Assembly: GCF_034190915.1 (NCBI RefSeq)
Contig: NW_026947496.1
Span: 27,250,001-27,314,000 of the forward strand
Direction of reading: 5' to 3'
Length of the DNA: 64,000 bases
Source: Cavia porcellus
Lineage: Eukaryota; Chordata; Mammalia; Rodentia; Caviidae
Shown here in pieces: positions 47,895 to 59,250 of this stretch; position 1 is the first letter of the stretch, and each line of letters begins with the position of its first letter. Made by a program: the position numbers and the translations under genes. A model generated the notes under the pieces. The model was not told the DNA's origin. It ran no database searches and was given only the letters and a program-made list of their open reading frames with translations.

Positions 47895-48020
47895 ATGCTT
47901 TGCACCCAATATCTCATTCTTTCTTCAACCTTACGTGATATGAATTTTAGCCCCATTTTACAACAGCAGAAATTCAGTTTCACAGAGATATTTAATCACA
48001 TATTTAATCACATCACTTCT
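47895..48020 (+). mobile_element. MIR SINE fragment
   Basis: 'tgctttgcacccaatatctc', 'gatatgaattttagccccat', 'tttacaacagcagaaattca' and 'gtttcacagagatattta' match MIR. The 3' side contains an 11-base direct repeat (TATTTAATCAC twice). Confidence 0.68.
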
Positions 48021-48773
48021 ACAGAGCAAGGAAGGAGGGGCCCCACTCCTGTGCTCCACACCTCTCTCCATCCAAATTTCCATCGATTACCCGTCACTCA
48101 CCTGTCAGCCTCATAAGCCTTGGCAGGTGTTCTGCACGCTCTCCTCACCACCACGGGTCTTCGCTCCGCAATCCTTCCTGTAACTCTTCTGGCCTATCAA
48201 CTCTTTTTCATAACCCATTGACGTTTGAGCACAAACTCCTTCCTGGTTTAATCACCTAGGTCTTTGCCTGGGCTCACTCTTGATTGCTGAAATTCTTCAA
48301 ATATACTCACCTTCAAACTCAGCCATTCAGAATTAACCTTGTGCCCAAAGTTCCCCAACTAACAAGAAAGCAAGCCAAAAATTCAAGCTGGTTAGTTGCT
48401 CACAAAGCAATGCTAATTACCTTGTTTAGTTTACACTATTCCTTGGTACATTTCATGCACCTCAAGTCAATTCCCGAGCGCACTCCTGCAGCTCTTTTGG
48501 CATTCAAATTCCTAGCCGCAGATGGTCTTATCATTATCTCACCAATGAGCTTATGGCACTAAGAGATCTAAGCCCTGGTCTGACACAGCTTTCTCCTCTT
48601 CCACGTCAATTATTTTTCCTCTTCTTACTTCTATCTTACGAAAGAGAAATATCCATCTTAGGATCCGTACCACCACAGACCGCTCCTGAACAAACTGAAT
48701 GACACAAGAAGGGAATAATCAGGAATAATTGGCCAAACCCAGAATGTGAGATAGTCTATCATAAAAATGTCTC
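48021..48773. other. unassigned; possible L2 traces
   Basis: C/T-rich around 48040-48190. It has an L2-like flavour but no block long enough to call. Confidence 0.4.
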
Positions 48774-48923
48774 TTTTTTTTTTTTTTTTTTTTGACATGG
48801 TCTCACTATATAGTTCAGATTGGTCTTGAACTCACTACATAGCCCAGGCTGGCCTTGAACTCAAAGCAATCATCCTGCCTCAGCCTCCCATGGGATTATA
48901 GTTGTGTGCTACTAGGCCCAGCT
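48774..48923 (-). mobile_element. B1 SINE
   Basis: Antisense full-length B1: poly-T, then 'gacatggtctcactatatag', 'cccaggctggccttgaactc', 'aatcatcctgcctcagcctc', 'tgtgctactaggcccagct'. The internal duplication is clear ('gattggtcttgaactcacta' followed by 'ggctggccttgaactcaaag'). Confidence 0.96.
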
Positions 48924-49744
48924 AAAAATGCTTTAATTATTTGCAACACATAATTAAAAGGGAGACGTGGATCAGGAAATAATTGTTAGCAATGAGAAGA
49001 AACTAGAAACAAAATAGCCTTATTTTTATTCAGATTCTAACAAACTGTATGGAAAAAGACATTTAGAGACATTTCAGGAAAACTAAATAAAAGATGAGTA
49101 TCAAGGATTCCTGAAACATTGATGTTAATGCTTAAGCCTGATAACAGGGTTGTGGTTATAAAAACAAAGGTCTATGTTATTTAGAGACACAAAATAAATT
49201 ATTTGGAAGCAAATGAGTTAGGGTACGTGAAATTTGAATTATTACTTCAGTAACTTTTTTCCAGTGTAGATAATAAAGAAAATAAGCTTTAGAAAACATT
49301 GATGATCAGTAAGTAGGAAATCATAGATACTCTCAGTTCTTTTGATTGTATGTGAAAATATTCTTACCAAAAGTTTGAAAATAACATAGCAAATGAATTT
49401 TTAAATCATTATTTGAAAATAATTTTCTCTCTCTAACATCTTATATATTAATTGGTTTTTTCTCTCACACTCCACCTTCAAACAAGATCTGGCCTCTACT
49501 ATCTTACTGTTCTCCAAGTGGCACTGTTTCTGAAATCTATAATCATTTCAAGACAACCAGAACTGGATCCACTCCTCACCACACTCCCAGGCTCTTCTCA
49601 TCGGTCATCTACTGTGGACTCTGCCTTGCCGGTTCCGAAATTCCCAGATGCTACCGAGTCCTTGCGGATATGGACCTGCTTCTTTTTCTTCTCTCTACAC
49701 TCTTCTCTCTTGTTCCAGATTATTCTCAATGCTTCATTTACATT
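48924..49744. other. unassigned unique sequence
   Basis: AT-rich to 49440, then a GC-moderate stretch with a 98-codon frame (49452-49748) that resembles nothing known. Confidence 0.45.
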
Positions 49745-49925
49745 TTAACTTATAATAATCATCCTCAACAATCCTATGAGGTAGATACCATTATTACCTT
49801 TATTTTAGAGAAGGAAAGCACTTAGGTAGGCAAAGAAAGGTTAGGCAATTTGTCCTTTGTCACACAGCTGGTAACTGGGTGGCCTTGGAGCCAGGCAGGT
49901 GGCTCCTGTCTGTGCTGTAACTGTC
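49745..49925 (+). mobile_element. MIR SINE
   Basis: Very clear MIR: 'catcctcaacaatcctatga', 'ggtagataccattattacct', 'ttattttagagaaggaaagc', 'ggcaatttgtcctttgtcac', 'acagctggtaactgggtggc', 'ttggagccaggcaggtggct'. Confidence 0.92.
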
Positions 49926-50449
49926 ACAGCAAGTACCACTCACTAAGTGGTGAGCTGTTCCTTCTGCTTCCCAGTTTTGTGGGTGCTGTACAGTACCACA
50001 AGGACTTAAGCACATCTGGGGCTTAGAGGTTCTTTCATAACGTTCTGCTTTTCCAGAAAGAAAGTCTCTTGTCACATCAATGAGGCCATCTTCTATTCAG
50101 CATGGTCAAGAAAACCATTACAAAGTGATGGTTTTTAATGAGTTAATCAAAAAAATGACCCAAACATAACAGTGACAACTGGTGGATGAAAAAGCACTCT
50201 ACTCTCATTTTCCTGCATATCATGATGACTGATGCACGTATCTATGACAGAGACTTCAAAAGTATCACTGCCCTCTTTATCCATGGGTTCTATATCTACA
50301 GATTGCAGCAACCATGAATCAAAATTGTTCAGAAGACAATGTCATGTCTGTACAGAAAAATTTTTCTTATTTTTATTTCCCATTTCTTTTTTATTTTCTA
50401 AACAATACAGTGTGACAACTATTTACCTAGTATTTCACTAAATGCTTAC
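49926..50449. other. unassigned unique sequence
   Basis: No element recognised. The frames at 49860-50441 overlap the MIR or are featureless. Confidence 0.45.
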
Positions 50450-50895
50450 TAGAGAAACAGATTTGATGAAAATATATAAATATTGCATAAGAATTTACGA
50501 CATTGGCTTACAATGGCTGCCCACAGAGTCAGGTGTGGAAGAGTGCAGAAGGTCTGCCTGAGCAGTGGAGAGCCAAAGGACCCAACTGAAGGTCCGGAGC
50601 TCACTCTAACGTCCTGTACAGGTACATATCAAGAGGCCACAGGGTCTACACTGGAAGCCAGGAGATAATGTCTATGGTGAGGGTGAAGACTCAAGCTCTT
50701 CTAAAGAGACAGAAGTGAGCTTTCCTTCTTCATCTCCCTGTTATGCCATTCAGACTACAAGTTTATTGGTTGGTACCATTCACACCCAGGTCTTCTCTCT
50801 TCAGTAAATCCCTCCAGCCACACCCAGAACTATGCCGATCCGGTTTTGAGGATGTTTCTTACTGCAGATGACAGTCAGTTAACTATCACACATAG
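50450..50895 (-). mobile_element. MaLR/ERVL-type LTR fragment
   Basis: The antisense 5' half of an LTR is recognisable: 'ccctgttatgccattcagac', 'tttattggttggtaccattc', 'acacccaggtcttctctctt', 'cagtaaatccctccagccac', 'acccagaactatgcc' and a final 'agttaactatcacaca'. The same order occurs at 56.23-56.43 kb. Subfamily not assigned. Confidence 0.5.
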
Positions 50896-51911
50896 TGTTG
50901 CCATTGTGTTAGGAATTGTAAGGAGTCTAGAGATGATTTAAAGTACACAGGAGGATGTGTGCTGGTTACACGTAAATACTGCACCATCGTGTATAAGGGA
51001 CTTGAGCATGCAGGGTCGCAGTTCCAGAGGGAGACATTGGGGGACTCTGTAAGAATGAATCTGGCTTACCTAGAATGATAACATCTATAATGAGCATTGT
51101 CCTTTAATTCCCTTTATTTATTATTCATGTCACTACTTGAGAAAATCTAATTCTATTTATCCTTGTTTTCAGTTTGAGGATCCTTGAAATCTCAGATTCT
51201 AAACACCTGGAACTTGACTTTGAAGAATTTTTCCAGATCATCTAGAGGCATATATTTGTTTCAATGCCCCCAGGGAAAAAGCTGTGTCTTATGCCTCTTT
51301 GCATAACCAATGTACCCTAGCAATCCTAGGATACACTAAGGACTCACTTTACATTTGACAGATTGAATTGACCTATGTATAATCCTCCAGGTCTGATATT
51401 TAAATTACTGTCACTGATTCATAATTATATTTGAAAATGAGAAGGTTTATCCCAGAGTTTACCTCTGCATTATGACTTCCCAATTTCTCTATTATATTTA
51501 TCCACATATATTATTACTTTAATAGGAACTCAGCAAAACACAAAAACATCTTAAACTGGGTCATTTAGTGCCATCAGTCTTATTTTTGAAAACATTAGAT
51601 ATTGACTTTCAATCACATTTATTCACAGAATATGAAGCTTCAATAAAGTGGACAATAAATATTTGATTTTTATTAGTTGTTTCCAATTTCATGCCCTAGG
51701 TTTTCAGACAAGGCTGTAATTTCTTCCTCTACCTGCTAAGTCATGGCATTCCATCATTCTCATCTGATCTCTTTCCGATTTGTACATTCTGCCAGGTATT
51801 AGTTATATTTTGTAAGCTCTGGAAAAGAGTATTTTCTTGCACTAAATAATGATCTATGCTTGAAAAACATATTATACAATATAAACACGTGGCACAGGTA
51901 ATACAAAAAGT
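50896..51911. other. unassigned unique sequence
   Basis: AT-rich; no gene or repeat recognised. Confidence 0.45.
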
Positions 51912-51918
51912 AGTTCCT

Positions 51919-51978
51919 GGCTGGGGACAGCATAAGCACCTGCCTGGAAAGTGCAAGATTGTGAGTTTGATCCCTGGT

Positions 51979-52010
<32 letters not shown>
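51919..52010 (+). mobile_element. ID SINE with long pure A-tail
   Basis: The ID body starts 'ggctggggacagcataagca', lacking part of the A-box ('tagctcagtgg' segment), and continues 'cctgcctggaaagtgcaaga' and 'tgagtttgatccctggtagc'. It is followed by an uninterrupted run of 29 A (51982-52010). AGTTCCT flanks it at 51912-51918 and 52013-52019. The pure tail suggests a relatively recent insertion. Confidence 0.93.
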
Positions 52011-52019
52011 GCAGTTCCT

Positions 52020-52460
52020 AAAAATCCACCACCAACCTCAAACAGACAAGGGAAGAGCAAGAGCAAACCAAGGAAACTATGAGAAAAATCCAATGCACAG
52101 CCATTAGAACTTTAATTATTGCCTGTGTCAGAGGAAAAATAAAATACTTCAAGCATGCTGTGTACCTTCTGAAGACTCTAACTGAAATCAGATATATAGG
52201 TATTTCTCTACTGTGGAAACAGGTTAGTATCCAAGTATTGTGTCAAGACACTAATTAAATCCCAGTTTCAATCTGTACTAAGACATTGTTCTTTTGAAGT
52301 TGTAAGTAAATGGGAATTGTTCTAAATAGATTAAGCGTACTGCACTTCCAGGAAAAACAGAAGCCTGAGCATGTAGAGAAATGTATCACCAATTAGCTCT
52401 TTCAGTAGATAGGAAAAACTTAAAAATAGAAAAACAAAACAGAGTTTTATTGTAGGTGCT
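52020..52460. other. unassigned unique sequence
   Basis: No element recognised. Confidence 0.45.
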
Positions 52461-52543
52461 CTTTTATTTTTTTATCAGGAATTGAACTCAGGACTTTGTG
52501 TTTGCCAGGCAGGCACGGTGCCACAAACTATGCCTCCAGCCCT
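52461..52543 (-). mobile_element. ID SINE
   Basis: The reverse complement carries the ID body 'gggctggaggcatagtttgt', 'gcctgcctggcaaacacaaa', 'gtcctgagttcaattcctga' and an A-rich tail. Confidence 0.87.
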
Positions 52544-52550
52544 AAAATTG

Positions 52551-52767
52551 AGTATTATTAAACATCACTGAAATTCACAAATAACAGTGTTGATTTCAGT
52601 GGACTTATTCATAAATATATATTAATCCTGTATTCTTGGTGTAATATTCTTGGTATATCCTTGGGGTATATTAAGTATTATTAAACGTCACTGAAATTCA
52701 CAAGCAACTGTTAATTTCAGTGGGATTATTTATAAATATATATTAATCCCATATTCTTGGTGTAACA
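52551..52767. repeat. 123-bp tandem duplication, each unit with a hairpin
   Basis: AGTATTATTAAAC opens both units (52551 and 52674). Both contain 'cactgaaattcacaa', 'tataaatatatattaatcc' and 'tattcttggtgtaa'. Unit 1 has inverted arms CACTGAAAT (52566-52574) and ATTTCAGTG (52593-52601). Unit 2 keeps them as CACTGAAATT (52689-52698) and AATTTCAGTG (52713-52722), although the loop has diverged. Confidence 0.93.
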
Positions 52768-52819
52768 TAGAAATATACAATGCTAAAAGCCTCAAAGACC
52801 TCAGAATCCAATTGATGCA

Positions 52820-55600
52820 AAACACATATATACATAAAATGTCACTGTCATGGTTATCTACACAGAAAATCACAGGAATCTGCAAGATAAAAAGCTGGAG
52901 AGTTAATAAGTAAGCTTAGCAAGGTCACAGCTTACAAAGTCAACACAAAGCAAGCAATTGCAATTCTATGCTTATTAAGAAAAGTAGACACTATAATTGT
53001 GAAGACAGTATCATTGCAGATCTTTTCAAAGAAGACAAAATGCTTAAATATAAGCCTTATAAAACAGAGACTCTATACATGATGAAATATGCAAAATGCA
53101 AAAGAAAGGAGTGAAAGAAGACCTACATAAATGGAAAGGCATAAGTGGAATATAAATGGGAAGATAGTGTTCATGTTATGAAAGACCCAGCAGAGGTAAT
53201 GGTGACAATTTTTAATGAATTGATCTAGAGATTTAATGCAATACCTATCCAAATTCCAGTAAGATATTTTGTAGACAAGATACGTTTATTCTGAAATACA
53301 TATGGAAAGACACAGGCCCTAGAATAGCTGGACAAACTGAGACTGAAGTGGAGGGTATCACTTCATCTGATCGCAAGCTTAGTATGAAGCAACAGTAATC
53401 AAGAACGGATGACACTGGCCAAGGGACAAATGGAATGGAGACCCAAAAACAGGCCATATCTGGCTTTTAACAAATGTACAAAACCAGTCCAATGAGAGAG
53501 GAGAATCTTTTTAATGATTGGTGCAAATTGTAATTAGATATCCACAGGAAAAAAAATCTATTTTTGTCAGAATTTTATTTTATTTTATTTTTTAACACCA
53601 AGTACATTTATTAGAAAAGAAGAAAGTTATGATGTATCTTCATATTTTTCCTTGAGAAATTAAAAATAAAACCAAAGACAAATAGAAAAAAATAATAAAG
53701 ATCAAAAAACACAATCCCTTATCAAACTGCCATCATCATTTTTCATAAAGTGTAACATTTCTCTTACATTTCTATAAAAATATAAAAGACTCAGAATAGT
53801 CTAAATAACTTTGATAAAGGAACATAATTAAAACTCCAACCCTCCCCAATCTCATGACTTACCACAAAGTTGTACCAATAATGACAACAGCATTGATATC
53901 AAGATAGACAGACCACCAAAGTACCAATATAAGTCCCAAAATAGATTACCCACATAACAGATAATCAATTTTTAGCAAAGATACAAAAGCAATTAAGTGG
54001 AGAAAGGACTGTACCCTTAATAAATACGCTGGAACAACTGCATATCCACATGCAAAATCCCCAAACTTTATAGCACATCAAAAATTCCTTAAGACATCCA
54101 AAACTCAACTCAAAATGGCTCACAGTGGGTTAGTTAAAATGAAGGCAGGTGTGGCCTGAGTCATTGCTTGGCTGTAGCCATTCTCTCTGGGACAAAATGC
54201 ATGTTTCTTCCTTATCATACTAATGAAGCAATATGATATTTATACATGCCTGATATTTATTTCAATTGAATGAAAACCTAAACTTCAAACCTTAGTAACT
54301 CAAAACCAATCATAGATTTATATATGAAATAAAAACTATAAATGTTTAGAAAATAATACATGAAAATCTTTGACAACAGCAAAGAATGACTTATTAGCAA
54401 ACTCAAAGTTCATAAAAGAAAAAATTAATTAATTGCATTTCACCAAAGTTTTAAAATATTCTCTCAGTAAAAGAATGAAGAGAAGCAACCAATGTGGAGA
54501 GAATATTTATACAATTACCTGATAAAAGACCAGTACTTAGAATATGTAAGCAAAACATTGAAAACTTCATAATAACAACAAAACAACCCAACTGAGAAAA
54601 TAAAAAGATACAAAAACATTTTGTCAGAGAATATACAGATGGCAAATGAGCATAAGAAAATGTTTCAACATTATCAGTCACTAAAATGCAAATTAAAGGA
54701 TCATGAGATATCACTATATACCTATCAAAAGAACTGAAATCAAACATAGTGATAGCATCAAATACCCACAAATATGCAATAAAATATCACACATCACGTA
54801 TGTCTGGTGGAAGTATAAAATGGCACAGCCACTGTGGAATACAATTTGGTAGTTTCTTATAAAACTAAACATGCAACTACCATATGACCCAAAAAGTGTA
54901 CTCTTAATTCTTATTCTAGAAAAATGAAAACATACATTTTTCAAAAACATGCACTTGAATGTTGTTGGCATCTTAATGCATTATAATCAAAAATTAGAAA
55001 TAAACCACTGCCTCTCAACAGATGAATAATTTAGCACATTGTGATACACTCTCACCATGAATATTACTCTACAATATAATCAGAGATAACTGTGGGTGTT
55101 TAAGAAGATTGAAACAATGTCAAGGGAATTATGCAATATGACAAAAACAAAACTCAAAAGGTTACTTATAATGTGATCCCAGTTATTGGTCATTCTTGAC
55201 ATTACAAAATTATAGAGATGGAAAACAAAATTGTGTTTCCTAGGGATTAGGGACAGGGTTGATGTAGATGGGTGTGATTTCAAGAGGGCAAGAGAAGAGC
55301 TCCGTGAGGTAATGGAATTGTTATGAAGCCCTGACTCTACTGATGATCACATGACTCCACCAATGTGACAGAGTCACATAGAATTAAACACAGACACAAG
55401 CGTGTGTACAACTAGTGATAGCTGAAAAAGGTAGATGGATTCTATCAGTGCCAATTTCCTGTTTTAACTGTTGCAACAGAACTATGCAGGATGTTAATGC
55501 AGGACACTGGGAGAATGGGGCAGGATTGTCCGTGTATTATATTTTACAATGAATGTAAATCTACGATTATTTCAAAACAAAAGGTTTATTCAAAAATAAA
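52820..55600 (+). mobile_element. old LINE-1, ORF2 and 3' UTR
   Basis: The best-preserved old L1 on the plus strand. ORF2 landmarks: 'tttaatgcaatacctatcca', 'aatacatatggaaagacaca', 'ggccctagaatagctggaca', 'caactgcatatccacatgca'. C-terminal and 3' UTR landmarks: 'ttatcagtcactaaaatgca', 'gaatacaatttggtagtttc', 'caactaccatatgacccaaa', 'aaataaaccactgcctctca'. Frames are broken throughout, and all long antisense frames here are shadows. It is interrupted at about 53565-53855. Confidence 0.87.
53565..53855 (-). mobile_element. probable retroelement tail inside the old L1
   Basis: ORF2 similarity stops at a TTTTA-repeat stretch (53575-53596) and resumes near 53860. The stretch between is AT-rich and begins like an antisense A-tail, consistent with a short minus-strand insertion, perhaps a diverged L1 3' UTR. 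No target duplication located. Confidence 0.35.
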
Positions 55601-55758
55601 AACACTATCAATTAATAACTGAGATGATTCCTATGATGGGAATTCCCAGGATCAGAAAAAAAGGACAGGCTGTAACTATGAATCAAAGACAGATGTTCAT
55701 TAAGTGAGCTCATGAAGAATAATGTAATTACGTTAGGACTAAAGAAGATATAATTCCA
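55601..55758. other. unassigned sequence
   Basis: Short spacer; nothing recognised. Confidence 0.4.
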
Positions 55759-55858
55759 GGTCAGGGACTTAGCTCAGTGGCAAAGTGCCTGCCTGGCAAG
55801 CTCAAGGTCCTGAATTCAATTCCCAGTACCAAAATAAATAAATAAATGAATTAAATTA
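55759..55858 (+). mobile_element. ID SINE
   Basis: Complete ID body ('ggtcagggacttagctcagt', 'tgcctgcctggcaagctcaa', 'tgaattcaattcccagtacc') with an AAAT-rich tail. Imperfect flanking similarity (AAAGAAGATATAATTCCA before, AAAAAAGATGTATTTCCA after) looks like a decayed target duplication. Confidence 0.92.
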
Positions 55859-56059
55859 AATTTAAAAAAGATGTATTTCCACTTGTATAGTAGAAATAAG
55901 AAAGCAAAACTTTTCCAGTTAGAGATGACTACAGAAATAGAAGCAATATAAAATATATACATAATTTCACAAGTTTTTACTAGATAAGTTAATAAGATAA
56001 GAAAAGGAGGAATCTCAATGGCCATCTGAGAAAACAGAGGTGAGAAAATTCAAAATTGC

Positions 56060-56425
56060 CATCTGTACATTGGAGAACCAGAAAATCCAGTAGAAGGTCA
56101 AGGTTAAAGGCCTACAAGCTCACTGCAGAGTCACTAGTTTGAGTCTCTGAGAAAGCCGAAGAATCTACAGTGAAACTAGAAACCAATGTCTGAAGGTAAT
56201 AGCGAAAACCAGAGCCCCTCCAAAAAAAAAAAAAGACTTCCTTTTTTCCCTTTTTATTCCATCCATGTTATAGGCCCATTGGTTGGTGTTACCCATATCC
56301 AGAGTGGGTGAATTCCCTCCTTAATTTGTAGCCAGATGCTGATTATCCATAAACACACAGAGCTTTATTCATCTGCTAGGTGCTTTTTGCTCAAGTCAAA
56401 CTGACATATCAAAATTAACTACCAT
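56060..56425 (-). mobile_element. MaLR/ERVL-type LTR
   Basis: The antisense order 'ctttttattccatccatgtt', 'ggcccattggttggtgttac', 'ccatatccagagtgggtgaa', 'acacacagagctttattcat', 'caagtcaaactgacatatca', 'aaattaactacca' is that of a rodent MaLR-like LTR 5' half. The left part (56060-56220) is diverged and ends in a poly-A stretch. Related to the copy at 50.45-50.90 kb. Confidence 0.58.
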
Positions 56426-57085
56426 GCGTGTGTAGGTATACATATCCCCTCAGTTGCCAAGGGATATTATATATGATATTAATTATATACAATATATAAT
56501 ACAAATAATTTCTGCATAATTTTTATATATATATTTATAGTTTCTAACCCCTTGGGAATCTCAAATAAAAGGATTAGCCAAGTATTTTGAAGAGAAAACA
56601 GTGATCCCATAAACATGTGCTGGTGAGTTCAAAGTTGAAAATGAGTTTTTTTCATTCCAGGGGCATGCAGATATTTCACTATACACATCTTCCTCATTTA
56701 ATGACCAAGTCCCAATTCCTTCACTAGGTCATTCAATGAATTGGTCACTAAATGAAGAATTGTATATAGTGAGTACAATACAAATATTCAGAACAAAAAA
56801 AAATGGTCAAAGGAAACACCAAGTTGGTGATTTTGCTATTATTTACATAAATCTTACATACAGTGCCACAATGTAGAGCAGAATACGAAGTTACACTCCT
56901 TTACTGTATTCAGTACAATCAGCAAAAAGCACAGTACCGTACTGTAAAAGTGGCCACCATGAGACCACACTGCAGCTCACGTTCCTGTGTGGTGAGTCTG
57001 AATGCAGGCCGTAAGTCACAGTGGTAGGTCTTCTATCAGAACAATGCACCTTGGTTCTAAGTCTGAACTGTCATTAAACAGATAG
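56426..57085. other. unassigned, palindrome-bearing; possible ancient DNA element
   Basis: An imperfect 18-bp inverted repeat (16 of 18 pairs) spans 56689-56760, around TCATTTAATGACC and GGTCACTAAATGA. ACAGTACCGTACTGT (56931-56945) is a 7+1+7 palindrome. The pattern resembles old mammalian DNA transposons, but I cannot assign a family. Confidence 0.4.
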
Positions 57086-57090
57086 ATTGT

Positions 57091-57873
57091 TGTTATGGAT
57101 TAAAAACTGGTGGTCAACTTAACGCCAGCAGAATTGAATCACCATGCTGCTGAACATAGATGTTTCACGTGAGGGAGATTGCCAGCATAAATGGAAATGT
57201 GGAGAAGGAGAAAGAGATGTGTTGAAGCATTAATGCATTGAGGCGTTAGTATTGTGGGTTCTTCTGCATGTTGCTGTTTGAGCCATTGGTTCTCCTGGAG
57301 AACCTCTGGTCTTCACATCAAGCATTGCTTCCTAGCTCCAGAGAGGAAGATGTGTGCCCCTTGGTCTGCAGGATGAACTCGTCAGGCTGGTTTCCTGGCA
57401 GATACCCAACTATGCTTGTTGTCAGAGGAGCTTGAAACCTCCATGTCACTGAGGATGACTGTGGTGCTTTTCAGGACAGGCCTGGTCTTTGTTGTGAGTG
57501 TGATTTCTCAGCTCCAATGTAGAACCCTCAACCTACCAGCACAGCTCCTTCACCTCGGTGGCATGGACTTTCTGGCTTCCACCGCTGACCTTTGAGCCTT
57601 CCCAGCATGTTTCCATAAAAGAAACTGGCATGAGTCCTTCTTGTGGGCTCTAGACCTCCAGTTGGACTCGTGGGAGGCATTGTCATGCTGGGTTTTCATC
57701 TGGATTCATGTAGGACATTGCTGTGGGATTCAGGCCCTTGGCCGAATATTCTGTCTTTGGTATTATGCATAAGTTTCCAGCATTTTCTTGTTAACTCTGG
57801 GTGACCATCATAAAACAATACTATAAACTCCATGCCCTGATTCTAATTGTTCTCTTCACAGCCCCTGACTACA
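57091..57873 (+). mobile_element. solo LTR, copy B of an unnamed family, with 5-bp TSD
   Basis: The boundaries are TGTTATGGATTA...CCTGACTACA, with ATTGT exactly duplicated at 57086-57090 and 57874-57878. The length is 783 bp. Five-base duplications and TG...CA ends fit ERVL/MaLR or another ERV class with that cut. The 3' half parallels copy A (42701-43321): 'ctttctggcttccaccgctg', 'aggacattgctgtgggattc', 'cagcccctgactaca'. No internal retroviral sequence lies alongside, so it is a solo LTR left by recombination. Confidence 0.82.
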
Positions 57874-57878
57874 ATTGT

Positions 57879-58666
57879 TCAATGAGGAAAATCCATATAG
57901 CAGTTAAAGTGATTAAAGTAATCCAGAACAAATGAGTGATAGGACACTCTTTTTGAAGAATACACAAATTAATTACTAAACTGAAGTTTAGCCAGACACA
58001 TTATATCCCTTTTGCTTAAAGAATTACTATTAAGCTGTGGCAAATTTAGAGCTTCAACCTCATAAAGGTGCTGGACAAGTATTCTCAAAATACTATTATG
58101 AAAAACACAAAGCAGACAATGGTATTATTAGGCATATTTATCCTTGGCTCCACAAAAAAAAGTAGATTTATGTTCCCAGAGTGAGAGGGTAATGATGTTC
58201 TCCATAACTGACTATAGCCCTGTCTTTTTCAGATGTCACATATTTTTGGAATGATATTTTTTTGTCACAACTGGGGAGAGACAGAGCAGTGCTATTGACA
58301 TCTATTTAGTAAACTCCAAAGATTCTGGTAAACAGTCTACAATGCAAGTGACCAGTCCCCTATTTGAATTATTCAATCAATCAGAGTGTCAGGAGCACCA
58401 CAGTTCAGAAGGCCCAGTAGATGCATGTAAGTGAGCACACTGAGTACGGCATATGATCAAGTATAGTATAGCTTAATATAATTACAGCAGCCTACCTTAA
58501 GCTCCTCTAATACAAACTACATAAATTATAGGCAAGAAGCTTACTTCTTTCCTCTGCATTAGGTGCTAGAAAGCTATTCTACTGTAATACACATTCATCC
58601 CCAGACTTACCTGCTCTAGCTTTCTGTGCCTCTCTTTGTATAAAAATGAAGTGGAACATAAACAGG
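57879..58666. other. unassigned unique sequence
   Basis: No element recognised. Confidence 0.45.
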
Positions 58667-59117
58667 TGTTTATGGAAGGCTAAAAATGCCCTCCCAAAAA
58701 GACACCCATTCTAAGCCAGGGAAATTTCTTTGGAAAAGTGTCCTTGCAAAAGGAATTGGTGTAGAAGTCATCCCAGATTATCTGAGTAGTTCCTGGATGC
58801 TAGAACAGAATCCTAATAGAGGGGCAGAGAGCAATTACATTGAAAGGGAATAAAGGCTACATGAAAGAGAAAGATAAAGATTGGGGTAATGCTACACAAG
58901 TCAAGCAAAGCTAACAGCCACCAAGGCTGCAAGAAGCAAAAGACAGATCCTTCCCTAGAGCTGCTGGAGGAAGCAAAGCCATCCCAATGCTTTCGTTCCA
59001 ACCTAGTAGCACTAATTTCATGCTCCAGTCCCCAGAACTGTGAGAAAATCAATTTTTATTATTTTAAATCCACAAGACTGCAGTCATTCGTTGTACCAAC
59101 CATAGAAAACTAATACA
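58667..59117 (+). mobile_element. MLT1 LTR (ERVL-MaLR), left copy
   Basis: Starts TGTTTATGGAAGG and ends AACTAATACA. The typical MLT1 3' part is clear: 'cccagaactgtgagaaaatc', a T/A-rich polyadenylation area, then 'accatagaaaactaatacag'. Upstream, 'cagccaccaaggctgcaaga' and 'agatccttccctagagctgc' are in MLT1 order. Internal sequence follows directly. Confidence 0.82.
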
Positions 59118-59250
59118 GATTTCTGGTGCCAGGAATGAGATGTTGCTATAGTGAACACCTGACAGCAAAGATGTGCCTTTTTAAAATTGGATATGGGAGA
59201 ATTTTTGAGCCATGAAGTAGGCTAAAGAAAATGGCCCCCAAAAAACCTAC
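59118..59250 (+). mobile_element. MLT1 internal remnant
   Basis: 'ttctggtgccaggaatgaga' and 'tgttgctatagtgaacacct' are the usual start of MaLR internal sequence after the LTR. Only about 130 bp remain before the next LTR insertion. MaLR internals are non-coding or nearly so. Confidence 0.6.

Noticed and set aside
54451..54971. 106- and 85-codon minus-strand frames
   Set aside because: Antisense shadows of the plus-strand old LINE-1.
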